A stretch of DNA of 64,000 nt from positions 1-64,000 of the forward strand of contig JBHZQV010000017.1 in the NCBI GenBank assembly GCA_042867185.1, given 5' to 3'. This document shows, in pieces, positions 34,471 to 42,584 of this stretch. The stretch comes from Xylophilus sp042867185. GTDB lineage: Bacteria > Pseudomonadota > Gammaproteobacteria > Burkholderiales > Burkholderiaceae_C. A model generated the notes under the pieces. It searched no databases, had not been told where the DNA came from, and was given only the letters and a program-made list of their open reading frames with translations. Every line of letters begins with the position of its first letter. The first letter of the stretch is position 1. The translations under genes were made by a program, and so were the position numbers.

Positions 34471-34950
34471 ATGGCTCCCAATCCCCCCGTTTCCGGCCGC
34501 CGGATCCAGACGCGCCGCTCCGGCGTGCATGGCAAAGGTGTCTTCGCGGTGCAGGACATCGCCGAGGGCGAACGCATCGTCGAGTACGTGGGCGAGATCA
34601 TCGGCTGGGACGAGGCGCAGGACCGCCATCCGCACGACCCGGCCCAGCCCAACCACACCTTCTATTTCCACATCGACGCCGACCGGGTGATCGACGCGAA
34701 GTACGGCGGCAACTCCTCGCGCTGGATCAACCACAGCTGCGACCCGAACTGCGAGGCCGACGAGCAGGCCGGCCGCATCTTCATCCGCGCGCTGCGCAAT
34801 ATCGCGGCCGGCGAAGAGCTCAACTACGACTACGGCCTGATCATCGAAGAGCGCTACACGAAGAAGCTCAAGGCCGAATACCCCTGCTGGTGCGGCGCAG
34901 CGCAGTGCCGCGGCACGCTGCTGGCGCCCAAGCGGGGCTTTCGCCGGTGA
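34471..34950 (+). CDS. SET-domain protein lysine methyltransferase
   Basis: A 159-residue stand-alone SET domain. Conserved pieces are RSGVHGKGVFA at the start, IVEYVGEII, the SAM-binding and knot motif RWINHSCDPNCEA (Asn87-His88-Ser89-Cys90), ELNYDYG with the catalytic Tyr, and a cysteine post-SET motif CWCGAAQCRGTLL. Such proteins transfer methyl groups to lysines of proteins. Bacterial targets are mostly unknown but include histone-like proteins in Chlamydia. Its stop overlaps the birA start as GTGA, so it is cotranslated with birA, and it diverges from topB. Confidence 0.9.
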   Translation: MAPNPPVSGRRIQTRRSGVHGKGVFAVQDIAEGERIVEYVGEIIGWDEAQDRHPHDPAQPNHTFYFHIDADRVIDAKYGGNSSRWINHSCDPNCEADEQAGRIFIRALRNIAAGEELNYDYGLIIEERYTKKLKAEYPCWCGAAQCRGTLLAPKRGFRR

Positions 34951-35759
34951 GCCTGGCCCCGCCGATCCGCTGGCCGGCCGAGGACATCTGGCAGGCGGTG
35001 TCGCCCTCGATCCCCGATTTCTCGGTCGAGATCCTGCCCACCATCGACTCGACCAGCACCGAACTGATGCGCCGCGCCCGCGCCGGCCGCACCGAGCCGG
35101 TGCTGCTGGTGGCCGAGCGCCAGACCGCCGGCCGCGGCCGGATGGGCCGGGGCTGGCAGAGCGATGCGGGCGCTGCCGGCGACACGCTCACCTTCTCGCT
35201 CGGCCTGCCGCTGGCGCCGGCCGACTGGTCGGGCCTGTCGCTGGCCGTGGGCGTGGCGGTGGCCGAGGCGCTGCATCCGCGCATCGGCCTCAAGTGGCCC
35301 AACGACCTCTGGTGGCAGGACCGCAAGCTGGGCGGCATCCTGGTCGAGACGGCCGGCGTGCCGGGGGCGGGCGGCGGCCCGGCCCGGCGCTACGCGGTGG
35401 TGGGCGTGGGCCTGAACATCGACATCCCCGCCGCCGACGGCATGCGCACCCCGCCCGCCGGGCTGCGCGAGCTGGAGCCGGGCCTGACGGCCGCGCTGGC
35501 CCTGGGCCGGGTGGCCGCGCCGCTGGTGGCGGCGCTGCAGGATTTCGCGCTGGGCGGCTTCGGCCCCTGGCGCGCGCGCTTCGACCGGCGCGACGTGCTG
35601 GCCCGCCGGGCGGTGCACTTGAGCGACGGCGGCGCGGGCATTGCCTGCGGCGTCGATGCCGACGGCGCGCTGCTGGTCGAAACCGCGCCCGGCGTGCGCC
35701 AGGCCGTCCGCAGTGCCGAGATCAGCGTGCGGCCGGCCGGCCGGCCGGTGCACGGCTGA
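34947..35759 (+). CDS. birA: Biotin--[acetyl-CoA-carboxylase] ligase, monofunctional
   Basis: A 270-residue ligase that makes biotinyl-AMP and attaches biotin to the carboxylase carrier protein. Class blocks are TIDSTST, ERQTAGRGRMGRGWQS (biotinyl-5'-AMP loop), KWPNDLWWQDRKLGGILVE and VGVGLNIDIP, with a small C-terminal SH3-like domain. The N-terminal helix-turn-helix of E. coli BirA is absent, so it should not repress bio genes. The GTG start overlaps the SET gene stop. A SPOR-like gene follows 24 bp later. Confidence 0.92.
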   Translation: MSLAPPIRWPAEDIWQAVSPSIPDFSVEILPTIDSTSTELMRRARAGRTEPVLLVAERQTAGRGRMGRGWQSDAGAAGDTLTFSLGLPLAPADWSGLSLAVGVAVAEALHPRIGLKWPNDLWWQDRKLGGILVETAGVPGAGGGPARRYAVVGVGLNIDIPAADGMRTPPAGLRELEPGLTAALALGRVAAPLVAALQDFALGGFGPWRARFDRRDVLARRAVHLSDGGAGIACGVDADGALLVETAPGVRQAVRSAEISVRPAGRPVHG

Positions 35760-35783
35760 CCCACCCCCGACCCTCCACACACC

Positions 35784-36443
35784 ATGCTCCGCATCGCCGC
35801 CCTGCTCCTCGTGCTGGCCAACGGCCTCTACTACGCCTGGGCGCACGGCGCGCTGCAATCGTGGGGCCTGGCGCCGGTGCCGCAGTCCGAGCCGCAGCGC
35901 ATGGACCAGCAGATCCGCCCCGACCTGCTGCGGGTGGTGACGGCCGACGACGTGCGCCGCAGCGCCGCCGCCCCGCCGCCGCCGGCCCCGGCCACCGAAT
36001 GCCTGCAGGCGGGCCTCTTCGGCGAGGCCGAGGCGGCGGTGATCCGCGAGCGCGCGTCCACCCTGCTGCCCACCGGCCGCTGGGCGCTGGAGCCGGGCAC
36101 CGCGCCGGCCCGCTGGATCGTCTACATGGGCCGTTATGCCGATGCCGACCAGCTGAACAAGAAGCGCGCCGAGCTGCGGGCGCGCCGGGTGTCGTTCGAG
36201 GTGCTGACCAGCTCCTCGCTGGAGCCGGGCCTGTCGCTCGGCAGTTTCCCGACCCAGGAGGCCGCCACCGAAGAACTGGCCTCCCTGTCGCAGCGCGGCG
36301 TGCGCACCGCCCGGGTGGTGCAGGAGCGGGCCGAGGTGCGCGGCCAGACGCTGCGCCTGCCGACGGTGGACGAGGCGCTGCGCCCCGCGGTGTCGGCGCT
36401 GGCCACCTCGCTGGCCGGCAAGCCGTTGCGTAGCTGCGACTGA
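35784..36443 (+). CDS. SPOR-like membrane-anchored protein
   Basis: A 219-residue protein with a single N-terminal anchor (IAALLLVLANGLYYAWA) and a proline-rich linker (AAPPPPAPA). A C-terminal SPOR-like domain contains WIVYMGRYADADQLNKKRAEL and LSLGSFPTQEAATEEL. SPOR domains bind denuded glycan strands at the septum. It is third in the SET-birA operon, a position seen for similar genes in related bacteria as far as I recall. Its function is probably in envelope or division processes. Confidence 0.75.
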   Translation: MLRIAALLLVLANGLYYAWAHGALQSWGLAPVPQSEPQRMDQQIRPDLLRVVTADDVRRSAAAPPPPAPATECLQAGLFGEAEAAVIRERASTLLPTGRWALEPGTAPARWIVYMGRYADADQLNKKRAELRARRVSFEVLTSSSLEPGLSLGSFPTQEAATEELASLSQRGVRTARVVQERAEVRGQTLRLPTVDEALRPAVSALATSLAGKPLRSCD

Positions 36444-36593
36444 GCGGCCTTCGGCGCCCCGCCGGGCGGTAGGGGCTATTGCGGGCGCGGGCGGTTGCTT
36501 CCTACACTCGCACGTTTTCCTACAAATCCTTACGCTCTGGCACAGGTCCTGCTGGGTGCGAGGACCCTCGTTTGCGCCTCTTCGGAGATTCCC

Positions 36594-37496
36594 ATGACGT
36601 TCAAGACCCTTCGACGTGCCGGATGGGTGGCCTGCCTGGCCGCTCTCGGTGCCGGTGCCGCCACGGCGGGCCAGCTCGACCTGATCCGCGACAGCCGCCA
36701 GATCGTGATCGCCCACCGCGACGCGTCGGTGCCATTTTCCTATTTGGCGGGCGACGACAAAAAGCCGCTGGGCTACGCGGTGGAGATCTGCCAGAAGATC
36801 GCCGAAGCGGTGCGCAAGGAGTTGAAGCTGCCGGCGCTGGAGGTACGCTACCTGTCGGTGACAGCCGCCAGCCGCATCCCCGCCATCGTCGAAGGCAAGG
36901 CGGCGATGGAGTGCGGCTCCACCACCAATACCGCGGCGCGGCGCAAGGAGGTCGATTTCACCATCGCGCATTTCATTTCGTCCTCGCGTTTCCTCACCCG
37001 GACCGCCATGCCGGGCAGCACCATCACTGACCTGGCGGGCAAGACGGTGGTGTCGACCGCGGGCACCACCAGCGTCGAGACACTGCGGCGCCTCGACCGC
37101 GAGCAGGGCCTGAAGATGAATATCGTCGAGGCGCGCGACCACGCCGAGGCGTTCTCGATGGTCGACAAGGCCACCGCGGACGCCTTCGCGATGGACGACG
37201 TGCTGCTCTACAGCCTGCGCGCCACCTCGGGCAAGGCGGCCGACTTCAAGGTGATCGGCAAACCGATGACCATCGAGCCCTACGCGATGATGCTGCCCAA
37301 GGGCGATACCGAGTTCAAGCGGGTGGTCGACACCGAAATGCGCCGGCTGATCCAGGGCGGCGAGATCTACGAGATCTACCGCAAGTGGTTCCAGGCGCCG
37401 ATCCCGCCCAAGGGCACCAACCTGGACCTGCCGGTGTCCGCGATCCTGCGCGACAGCTTCAAGTACCCGAGCGACAAGGTCGGCGACGGCATCTGA
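36594..37496 (+). CDS. Amino-acid ABC transporter substrate-binding protein (GltI-like), orphan
   Basis: A 300-residue periplasmic receptor with signal peptide (AALGAGAATA-G). The fold signatures match the glutamate/aspartate family: SRQIVIAHRDASVPFSYL, GYAVEICQKIAEAV, MECGSTTNTAARRKEVDFT and LAGKTVVSTAGTTSV. No permease or ATPase gene is adjacent, so it must share a transporter encoded elsewhere or serve as a sensor. The ATG at 36594 is preferred to one at 36495 because it starts the signal peptide. Confidence 0.88.
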   Translation: MTFKTLRRAGWVACLAALGAGAATAGQLDLIRDSRQIVIAHRDASVPFSYLAGDDKKPLGYAVEICQKIAEAVRKELKLPALEVRYLSVTAASRIPAIVEGKAAMECGSTTNTAARRKEVDFTIAHFISSSRFLTRTAMPGSTITDLAGKTVVSTAGTTSVETLRRLDREQGLKMNIVEARDHAEAFSMVDKATADAFAMDDVLLYSLRATSGKAADFKVIGKPMTIEPYAMMLPKGDTEFKRVVDTEMRRLIQGGEIYEIYRKWFQAPIPPKGTNLDLPVSAILRDSFKYPSDKVGDGI

Positions 37497-37523
37497 CGAA
37501 CGGGGCCCACCCCCGCCGTGTTT

Positions 37524-37540
37524 GCTATGCATTCGATAGC
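37524..37540. repeat. Dispersed 17-bp palindromic repeat, copy 5
   Basis: GCTATGCATTCGATAGC with tail TGGAAGCCGACG. It lies in the convergent gap between the orphan receptor gene and the amidohydrolase gene, where a bidirectional terminator would be expected. Confidence 0.7.
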
Positions 37541-37579
37541 TGGAAGCCGACGTCCGGTGCCGGCTGCAGCCCGAAACGC

Positions 37580-38518
37580 TTAGATTTCGACAGCCAGCAG
37601 CAGCTCCACCATGCCGCGCAGGTCGCGCTGCAGCCGGGCGAAGCCGTCGGCCAGCGGCGCCAGCGTCCGCTCGTCCATGTAGAGCCTGCGGTTGATCTCC
37701 ACCTGGATGCTGTGCCGGCCGGCGGCCGGGTCGCCGTAGCGGCGCACCAGCTCCACCCCCTTGTACGGATGGTTGTAGTCGACGCTGTAGCCGCAGCCGC
37801 GCAGGTAATCGCACAGCGTCTGCGACAGGGCCGGGCTGGCGGTGCTGCCGTCGCGGTCGCCGATCACGAAGTCGGCATGCACCAGGCCCGGGTAGTCGGT
37901 CGCGTGGCTGGCCGCCACCGCCGGCATCGAGTGGCAGTTGATGTGGATGCTGCTGCCGTGCCGCGCATGGGCCGCGTCGATCGCCGCCGCCACCGCCGCG
38001 TGGTAGGGCCGCCAGCAGCGGTCGATGCGGGCCTGCACCTCGTCCACGCCCAGCAGGCGGTCGTAGATCGGCAGGCCCTCGTCGGTGAACTTCCAGACCA
38101 GGCCCTTGCCGAGCCGCACCTTCGAGAGCACCACCGGATCGGTCGCGACCGGCCCGGGCCAGGGCGCGTCGAGCAGCGCCACGTCCAGCTCCAGCGTGTC
38201 GCGGTTGGCGTCGAGATAGCTGCGCGGAAAGTGCGCCTCGATCCAGGCCACGCCCAGGGAGGGCGCGAAGCCGTAGAGCTTCTCGACGTGGGTGTCCTCG
38301 GCGCGGCGCAGCGTCGGCAGGTCGCAGACCGGGCGGAAGTCGGCCGGGTAGAAGGTGCCGCTGTGCGGCGAGTCCAGCACCAGCCGGGTGGTGCCCGGCG
38401 TGGCGCTGACCATCGGCGGCGGTGGCGACGCCACCGTGCCGTCGGGCCCGGCGCCGCCGGCGGCGCCCGGCTCGGCCTGTCGGTAGCGGTCGGTGATCAG
38501 TTTGAGAGCGGCGTGCAT
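37580..38518 (-). CDS. N-formylglutamate amidohydrolase family protein
   Basis: A 312-residue metal hydrolase of the HutG2 type. Diagnostic segments are LVLDSPHSGTFYP (metal His), RAEDTHVEKLY, PRSYLDANR, INCHSMPAV, YNHPYKGVELVRRYG and QVEINRRLYMDE. It hydrolyses N-formyl-L-glutamate to glutamate and formate in histidine breakdown, or related N-acyl acids. No hut genes are present. Instead it follows a Bug-type receptor by 14 bp, so it probably processes an imported N-acyl amino acid. Confidence 0.87.
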   Translation of the reverse strand: MHAALKLITDRYRQAEPGAAGGAGPDGTVASPPPPMVSATPGTTRLVLDSPHSGTFYPADFRPVCDLPTLRRAEDTHVEKLYGFAPSLGVAWIEAHFPRSYLDANRDTLELDVALLDAPWPGPVATDPVVLSKVRLGKGLVWKFTDEGLPIYDRLLGVDEVQARIDRCWRPYHAAVAAAIDAAHARHGSSIHINCHSMPAVAASHATDYPGLVHADFVIGDRDGSTASPALSQTLCDYLRGCGYSVDYNHPYKGVELVRRYGDPAAGRHSIQVEINRRLYMDERTLAPLADGFARLQRDLRGMVELLLAVEI

Positions 38519-38532
38519 GGGCAGAATCTTGT

Positions 38533-39495
38533 TCAGTCGAGTTGGATCTTGGCGAAGGCGGCGACCTTCTTCATCTTGTCGATCTCGGAGGCGATCTGGC
38601 GGGTGAACGCCGCGGGCGTGGTGCCCGACGGGTACAGGCCCTGGCCGGCCAGCCGTTCGGCCACGCCCGGCGACTTCAAGGCCGCGGCCACCGCCTGCTG
38701 GAGCTGCGCCACCACGGCCGGCGGCGTGCCGGCCGGCGCCACCAAGCCGAACCACGACGGATCGTTGATCGCCGGAAAGCCCAGCTCGGCATAGGTGGGG
38801 ACGTCCGGCAGGACATCCAGCCGGCTGCCCCAGGACACCGCCAGCGCCTTCAGCTTGCCGGTCTTCACGTACGACAGCGACGAGGCCACCTGGTCGAAGT
38901 ACACCGCCACCTGGCCCGCCAGCACGTCGTTGAGCGCCGGGCCGGCACCGCGGTAGGGAATGTGCACCATCGACGTGCCGGTGCTGTTCTTGAACAGCTC
39001 GCCCCACATGTGGCCGATGGTGCCGTTGCCCGGCGACGCGTACGACACCTTGCCCGGATTGGCCTTCAGGAACCGCACCAGCTCGGCGAAGCTCTGCACC
39101 GGCACCTCCTTGGGGTTGATCGCCAGCACGCCCGGCGCCTTGACGATCTCGGTCACGCCCACGAAATCCTTGATCGGGTCGTAGGGCAGCTTCTGGAACA
39201 CCGCCGGGTTCACCCCGTGGGTGGAGAGGGTGGCGACGCACAGCGTCAGGCCGTCGGGTGCGGCGCGGGCCACCTCGGCCATGCCGATCGATCCGCCGGC
39301 GCCGGCGCGGTTGTCGATCACCACCGGCTGCTGCAGCAGGCGCGACAGCGGCTCCTGCAGGGCGCGGCCGGTGATGTCGGTGGCGCCGCCCGGCGGGAAC
39401 GGCACCACGATGCGGATCGGCTTGCCCTGGGCGAAAGACATTCCAGGAAGTACAGAAGCTGCGGCAAGGGCAGAGAGAAGATGGCGGCGCTGCAT
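38533..39495 (-). CDS. Bug-family tripartite tricarboxylate transporter receptor
   Basis: A 320-residue periplasmic binding protein. After a Tat/Sec-like signal (RRHLLSALAAASVLPGMSFA), the mature part opens with the family phrase PIRIVVPFPPGGATDI. It contains NRAGAGGSIG, the ligand-binding SYASPGNGTIGHM, HIPYRGAGPALNDVLAGQV and the late PDVPTYAELG. Bug proteins bind carboxylated solutes. No TctAB membrane genes are adjacent, as is common in Burkholderiales. It forms an operon with the amidohydrolase and is divergent from a LysR gene. Confidence 0.92.
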   Translation of the reverse strand: MQRRHLLSALAAASVLPGMSFAQGKPIRIVVPFPPGGATDITGRALQEPLSRLLQQPVVIDNRAGAGGSIGMAEVARAAPDGLTLCVATLSTHGVNPAVFQKLPYDPIKDFVGVTEIVKAPGVLAINPKEVPVQSFAELVRFLKANPGKVSYASPGNGTIGHMWGELFKNSTGTSMVHIPYRGAGPALNDVLAGQVAVYFDQVASSLSYVKTGKLKALAVSWGSRLDVLPDVPTYAELGFPAINDPSWFGLVAPAGTPPAVVAQLQQAVAAALKSPGVAERLAGQGLYPSGTTPAAFTRQIASEIDKMKKVAAFAKIQLD

Positions 39496-39540
39496 GGTGG
39501 TTTCCTTATGGCTTTGGGCGAAGGTTACTGAATAGACTCC

Positions 39541-39586
39541 TGCTTTAAAAGCAATTGCTGTACCTGATAACATTCCAATTGAGAAT
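39541..39586. promoter_or_regulatory. Two inverted repeats in the Bug/LysR divergent promoter
   Basis: TGCTTTAAAAGCA (39541-39553) is a dyad with TGCTTT/AAAGCA arms. ATTCCAATTGAGAAT (39572-39586) contains TTC-N7-GAA, the T-N11-A core of LysR sites, 18 bp before the LysR start. The 109-bp region is AT-rich, as promoters are in this genome. Confidence 0.55.
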
Positions 39587-39604
39587 ATTCCTATCGCAAA
39601 CCCT

Positions 39605-40540
39605 ATGTCCCTGCGCCGCCTGAATCCGCCGGTCCACCTGCTGCGGGCCTTCTCCACCGTGGTCCGGTTCGGCGGCGTGTCCCGCGCGGCCGAGGCCTTG
39701 CACCTGACCCAAAGCGCGGTCAGCAAGCAGGTGCAGGAACTGGAGCGCTGGGTGGGCGTGCCGCTGTTCGAGCGGGCCCGCAAGCGCCTGGCGCTAACCC
39801 CGGCCGGCGAGCGCTACGAGAAGGCGGTGCGCGCCCTGCTGGCCCAGCTGGAAGACGCCACGCTGGAGCTGATCACCAGCGGCGACGGCGGCGGCGCGCT
39901 GCACCTCTCCACCCTGCCCACCTTCGGCGCCAAGTGGCTGATCCCCAAGCTGCCGGATTTCCAGCACCGGCATCCGCAGACGACGATCCATTTCGTGCCC
40001 TTCGTGCACGGCTACGACTTCCAGCGGCCGGAGCTGGATTGCTCGATCCTTTTCGGCGACGGCCACTGGCCCGGCGCCCGCTCCCACTACCTGGCCGGCC
40101 ACGACGTGGCCCTGATCGCGCCGCGCCCGTCGCTGGCCGAGGCACCGATCCGCACCCCGCGCGACGTGGCACGCTGCACCCTGCTGCGCCACGTCACCGT
40201 GCCGCAGGCCTGGCTGCACTGGAGCGACACCCACGGCGTGCCCGGCATCGACCCGCTGGCCGGCCCGCAGTTCGACCAGTTCCAGACCATGATCCGCGCG
40301 GTGATGGCCGGCATGGGCGTGGCCCTGGTGCCGCGCTGCCTGGTGGCCGACGAGATCGCCGCCGGCCTGGTGGAGGAGCCGCTGACCGCCTTCGATGGCG
40401 GCGGCTACCGCAGCACCCTGGGCTACTGGTTCTGCTACCCCGAGGCCCGCGCCCAGCTGGCGACGCTCGACGGCTTTCGGCGCTGGCTGCTGCCGCTGGC
40501 CGAGGCGGTGCCGGGCGCCGCGCGCGTGTCGCCAGGCTGA
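39605..40540 (+). CDS. LysR-family regulator, GcvA-like
   Basis: A 311-residue LysR protein of the GcvA clade. The N-terminus LRRLNPPVHLLRAFSTVVRFGGVSRAAEALHL includes the first HTH helices, and the recognition helix is in LTQSAVSKQVQELE. The effector domain shows LHLSTLPTFGAKWLIPKLPDF. It diverges from the Bug receptor-amidohydrolase operon and most likely controls it in response to the transported acid. Confidence 0.9.
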   Translation: MSLRRLNPPVHLLRAFSTVVRFGGVSRAAEALHLTQSAVSKQVQELERWVGVPLFERARKRLALTPAGERYEKAVRALLAQLEDATLELITSGDGGGALHLSTLPTFGAKWLIPKLPDFQHRHPQTTIHFVPFVHGYDFQRPELDCSILFGDGHWPGARSHYLAGHDVALIAPRPSLAEAPIRTPRDVARCTLLRHVTVPQAWLHWSDTHGVPGIDPLAGPQFDQFQTMIRAVMAGMGVALVPRCLVADEIAAGLVEEPLTAFDGGGYRSTLGYWFCYPEARAQLATLDGFRRWLLPLAEAVPGAARVSPG

Positions 40541-40640
40541 AGACGCGCTACGCAGGGCCGCATGCGCGAGCGGCCCGGCCGGCCCGCCCCTGCGCGGATG
40601 GCGCGGGCATTCCGACGGTGCGGCAGCCCACAATCGCCCG

Positions 40641-40973
40641 ATGGAATACGCCAAGACCCTGCTGCTCTTCGTCCTCACCGCGCTGGCCGAGATCGTCGGC
40701 TGCTACCTGCCGTGGCTGTGGCTGCGGCAAGGCGGCAGCGCCTGGCTGCTGGCGCCCGCCACCGCCAGCCTGGCGCTGTTCGTGTGGCTGCTGACGCTGC
40801 ACCCGGCCGCGGCCGGCCGGGTGTACGCGGCCTACGGCGGCGTCTACATCGGCGTGGCGCTGGTGTGGCTCTGGGCGGTGGACGGCACCGTGCCCCGGGC
40901 GACCGACTGGGCGGGCATAGCGCTGTGCGCGGCCGGGGCGGCGGTGATCGTCGCGGGTGGGCGCGACGCCTAG
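40641..40973 (+). CDS. YnfA/UPF0060 family membrane protein
   Basis: A 110-residue protein with four membrane helices, in the small-multidrug-resistance size class. Recognisable blocks are LTALAEIVGCYLPWLWLR, the alanine-rich second helix, and GRVYAAYGGVYIGVALVWLWAVDG with the family's strongly conserved AAYGGVYI. The function is unproven; some members are proposed efflux proteins. It is monocistronic, 100 bp after the LysR gene. Confidence 0.9.
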   Translation: MEYAKTLLLFVLTALAEIVGCYLPWLWLRQGGSAWLLAPATASLALFVWLLTLHPAAAGRVYAAYGGVYIGVALVWLWAVDGTVPRATDWAGIALCAAGAAVIVAGGRDA

Positions 40974-41076
40974 ACACAGCGCCCACCCTCGCCCCGCGAC
41001 AGGCACCGCGCTCGAGCGGCGCGGTAGCCGGCGTTCTCGATCGCCAGGCGCAGGCGCCGGCAGCCAGCAGATCGGC

Positions 41077-41205
41077 ATCATCCGCAGCGGCTTCGACGTC
41101 GAGGCCTGGGCCGACCGGCGCTTCCTGCAGCAGGCGCTGCGCGCGGCGCGGGCGGAGGACTACTGGGCGCCGACCGGGGCGGATGGAACGGTGCCGAAGC
41201 CCTGA
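41077..41205 (+). pseudogene. Possible remnant of a solute-binding protein C-terminus
   Basis: An open stretch encodes about 42 residues including FDVEAWADRRFLQQAL and EDYWAPTGADGTV. These look like the C-terminal helix and tail of aliphatic sulfonate or nitrate ABC receptors. No start codon, signal or upstream domain is present within 300 bp, so if real it is a decayed end of a lost gene. It rests on residue pattern alone. Confidence 0.3.
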
Positions 41206-41213
41206 CACCATAT

Positions 41214-41230
41214 GCTACTTTATCTATAGC
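41214..41230. repeat. Dispersed 17-bp palindromic repeat, copy 6
   Basis: GCTACTTTATCTATAGC with tail AAGAGGCCGGC, lying 41 bp after the end of the ppk2 gene, in the gap with the receptor remnant. Confidence 0.7.
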
Positions 41231-41271
41231 AAGAGGCCGGCTCTGCACCCGGGCTGCGGGCCGATCCGGCC

Positions 41272-42111
41272 TCAGGAATCGACGTTGTCGTCCTTTTCGC
41301 CCTTGTCGCCTGTGCCGCCCGTGCCGTCCGACTTCCCCGGCTTGGCCGTCTTCAGCGGCTTGACCACGCCGTAGCGCTCCTTCAGCGGCTTGCGGGCCAG
41401 CGGCTCCAGCGCCATCGGGTCGTCCTCGATGTGGGTGTCGGGCAGGCGGTCGAGCAGGTCGCGCAGCAGGGTCAGGCGGCCGGCGCGCTGGTTGTTGAAA
41501 TCGACCAGCGTCCACGGCGCCTGCGGCGTGTGGGTGGCCTGCAGCATCGCCTCGCGGGCGGTGGTGTAGTCGGCGTAGTGCTTGCGCGCCTCCAGGTCGA
41601 TCGGCGAGAGCTTCCAGCGCTTGAGCGGGTCGGTGTGGCGCTCGGCGAAGCGGGCCTCCTGCTCGTCCTGGTCGGTGCCCAGCCAGTACTTGAAGAGCAG
41701 GATGCCGTCGTCGACCAGCATCTGCTCGAACACCGGCACCTGCCGCAGGAAGGTCTCGACCTGCGCGTCGGTGGCGTAGCCCATCACCTTCTCGACGCCG
41801 GCGCGGTTGTACCAGCTGCGGTCGAACAGCACGATCTCGCCGGCGGCCGGCAGGTGCGCCACGTAGCGCTGGAAATACCACTGGGTGCGCTCCCGGTCGG
41901 TGGGCTTGGGCAGCGCCACCACCCGGCACTGGCGCGGGTTGAGGTGCTCCGACACCGCGCCGATCGCGCCGCCCTTGCCGGCGGTGTCGCGGCCCTCGAA
42001 GATCACCAGGATGCGCTGGCCGGTGGCGGCGGCCCAGCGGGCCATGCGGGCCAGTTCGATCTGCAGCGGCTCGAGCTGCCGCGCGTAGTCTTTGCGGGAG
42101 AAGGGTTTCAT
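41272..42111 (-). CDS. ppk2: Polyphosphate kinase 2 family protein
   Basis: A 279-residue PPK2 enzyme transferring phosphate between polyphosphate and nucleotides. Walker A is FEGRDTAGKGGAI (about residues 38-50), Walker B/lid region is EIVLFDRSWYNRAGVEKV, and the lid basic residues are in QWYFQRYV. One-domain class I enzymes phosphorylate nucleoside diphosphates. A low-complexity acidic/Gly tail (GTGGTGDKGEKDD) extends the C-terminus. It is transcribed divergently from the small membrane protein gene. Confidence 0.92.
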   Translation of the reverse strand: MKPFSRKDYARQLEPLQIELARMARWAAATGQRILVIFEGRDTAGKGGAIGAVSEHLNPRQCRVVALPKPTDRERTQWYFQRYVAHLPAAGEIVLFDRSWYNRAGVEKVMGYATDAQVETFLRQVPVFEQMLVDDGILLFKYWLGTDQDEQEARFAERHTDPLKRWKLSPIDLEARKHYADYTTAREAMLQATHTPQAPWTLVDFNNQRAGRLTLLRDLLDRLPDTHIEDDPMALEPLARKPLKERYGVVKPLKTAKPGKSDGTGGTGDKGEKDDNVDS

Positions 42112-42297
42112 GGCGCCACTGTGCCATGCGGCCCACGGGCGTTTGTGCCGGCTCGTATCGGGTCGGGCGCTTTTATTTCAGGAACTACGCGCATACCCGC
42201 GTACGGCGGCCGCGGCGAAAGCCTACGCTGCGGCTCACCCGGACGGTTTCCTGTCCTGGCGCTGCCCGCGCAAGGCCCTTCCTACGAGAACCCCACC

Positions 42298-42570
42298 ATG
42301 ACCACCGGACTTTTCTGGACCCTGTTCGCAGGCTTCATCCTCGGCCTGTTGATGAACGCCTTCAAGCCGATGGGCATCACCACCGGCACGAAGGCGCTGT
42401 TGCTGACGGCCGCCATCGGCATGGTGGGCGCGCTGGCCGCCAGCTTCGCCGGCCAGGGCATGCACCTCTGGGGCCGCGAGCAGCTGGCCGCCTTCGTCGC
42501 GGCCCTGGTCGGCGCCGCGATGCTGCTGGCCGCCAGCCGCTACTTCGTCGGCCGGACCGCCCGGGCCTGA
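42298..42570 (+). CDS. Small membrane protein of unknown function
   Basis: A 90-residue protein with three hydrophobic segments (FWTLFAGFILGLLMNAF, LLLTAAIGMVGALAASFAG, LAAFVAALVGAAMLLAASRY). It faintly resembles GlsB/YeaQ/YmgE-type small envelope proteins, but no signature is decisive. It is convergent with the chemoreceptor gene. The 187-bp region upstream has no recognised operator. Confidence 0.6.
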   Translation: MTTGLFWTLFAGFILGLLMNAFKPMGITTGTKALLLTAAIGMVGALAASFAGQGMHLWGREQLAAFVAALVGAAMLLAASRYFVGRTARA

Positions 42571-42584
42571 GCGCCCAGGGGCGG

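Noticed and set aside
36594..37496. Orphan GltI-like receptor as part of the ABC operon at 44.6-50.8 kb
   Set aside because: It is over 7 kb away on the opposite strand, and that operon already has its own receptor.
40957..41205. An 82-codon frame as an intact gene
   Set aside because: Its first half is low-complexity and there is no ribosome site or signal. Only the last about 42 residues look protein-like, so it is reported as a possible remnant.
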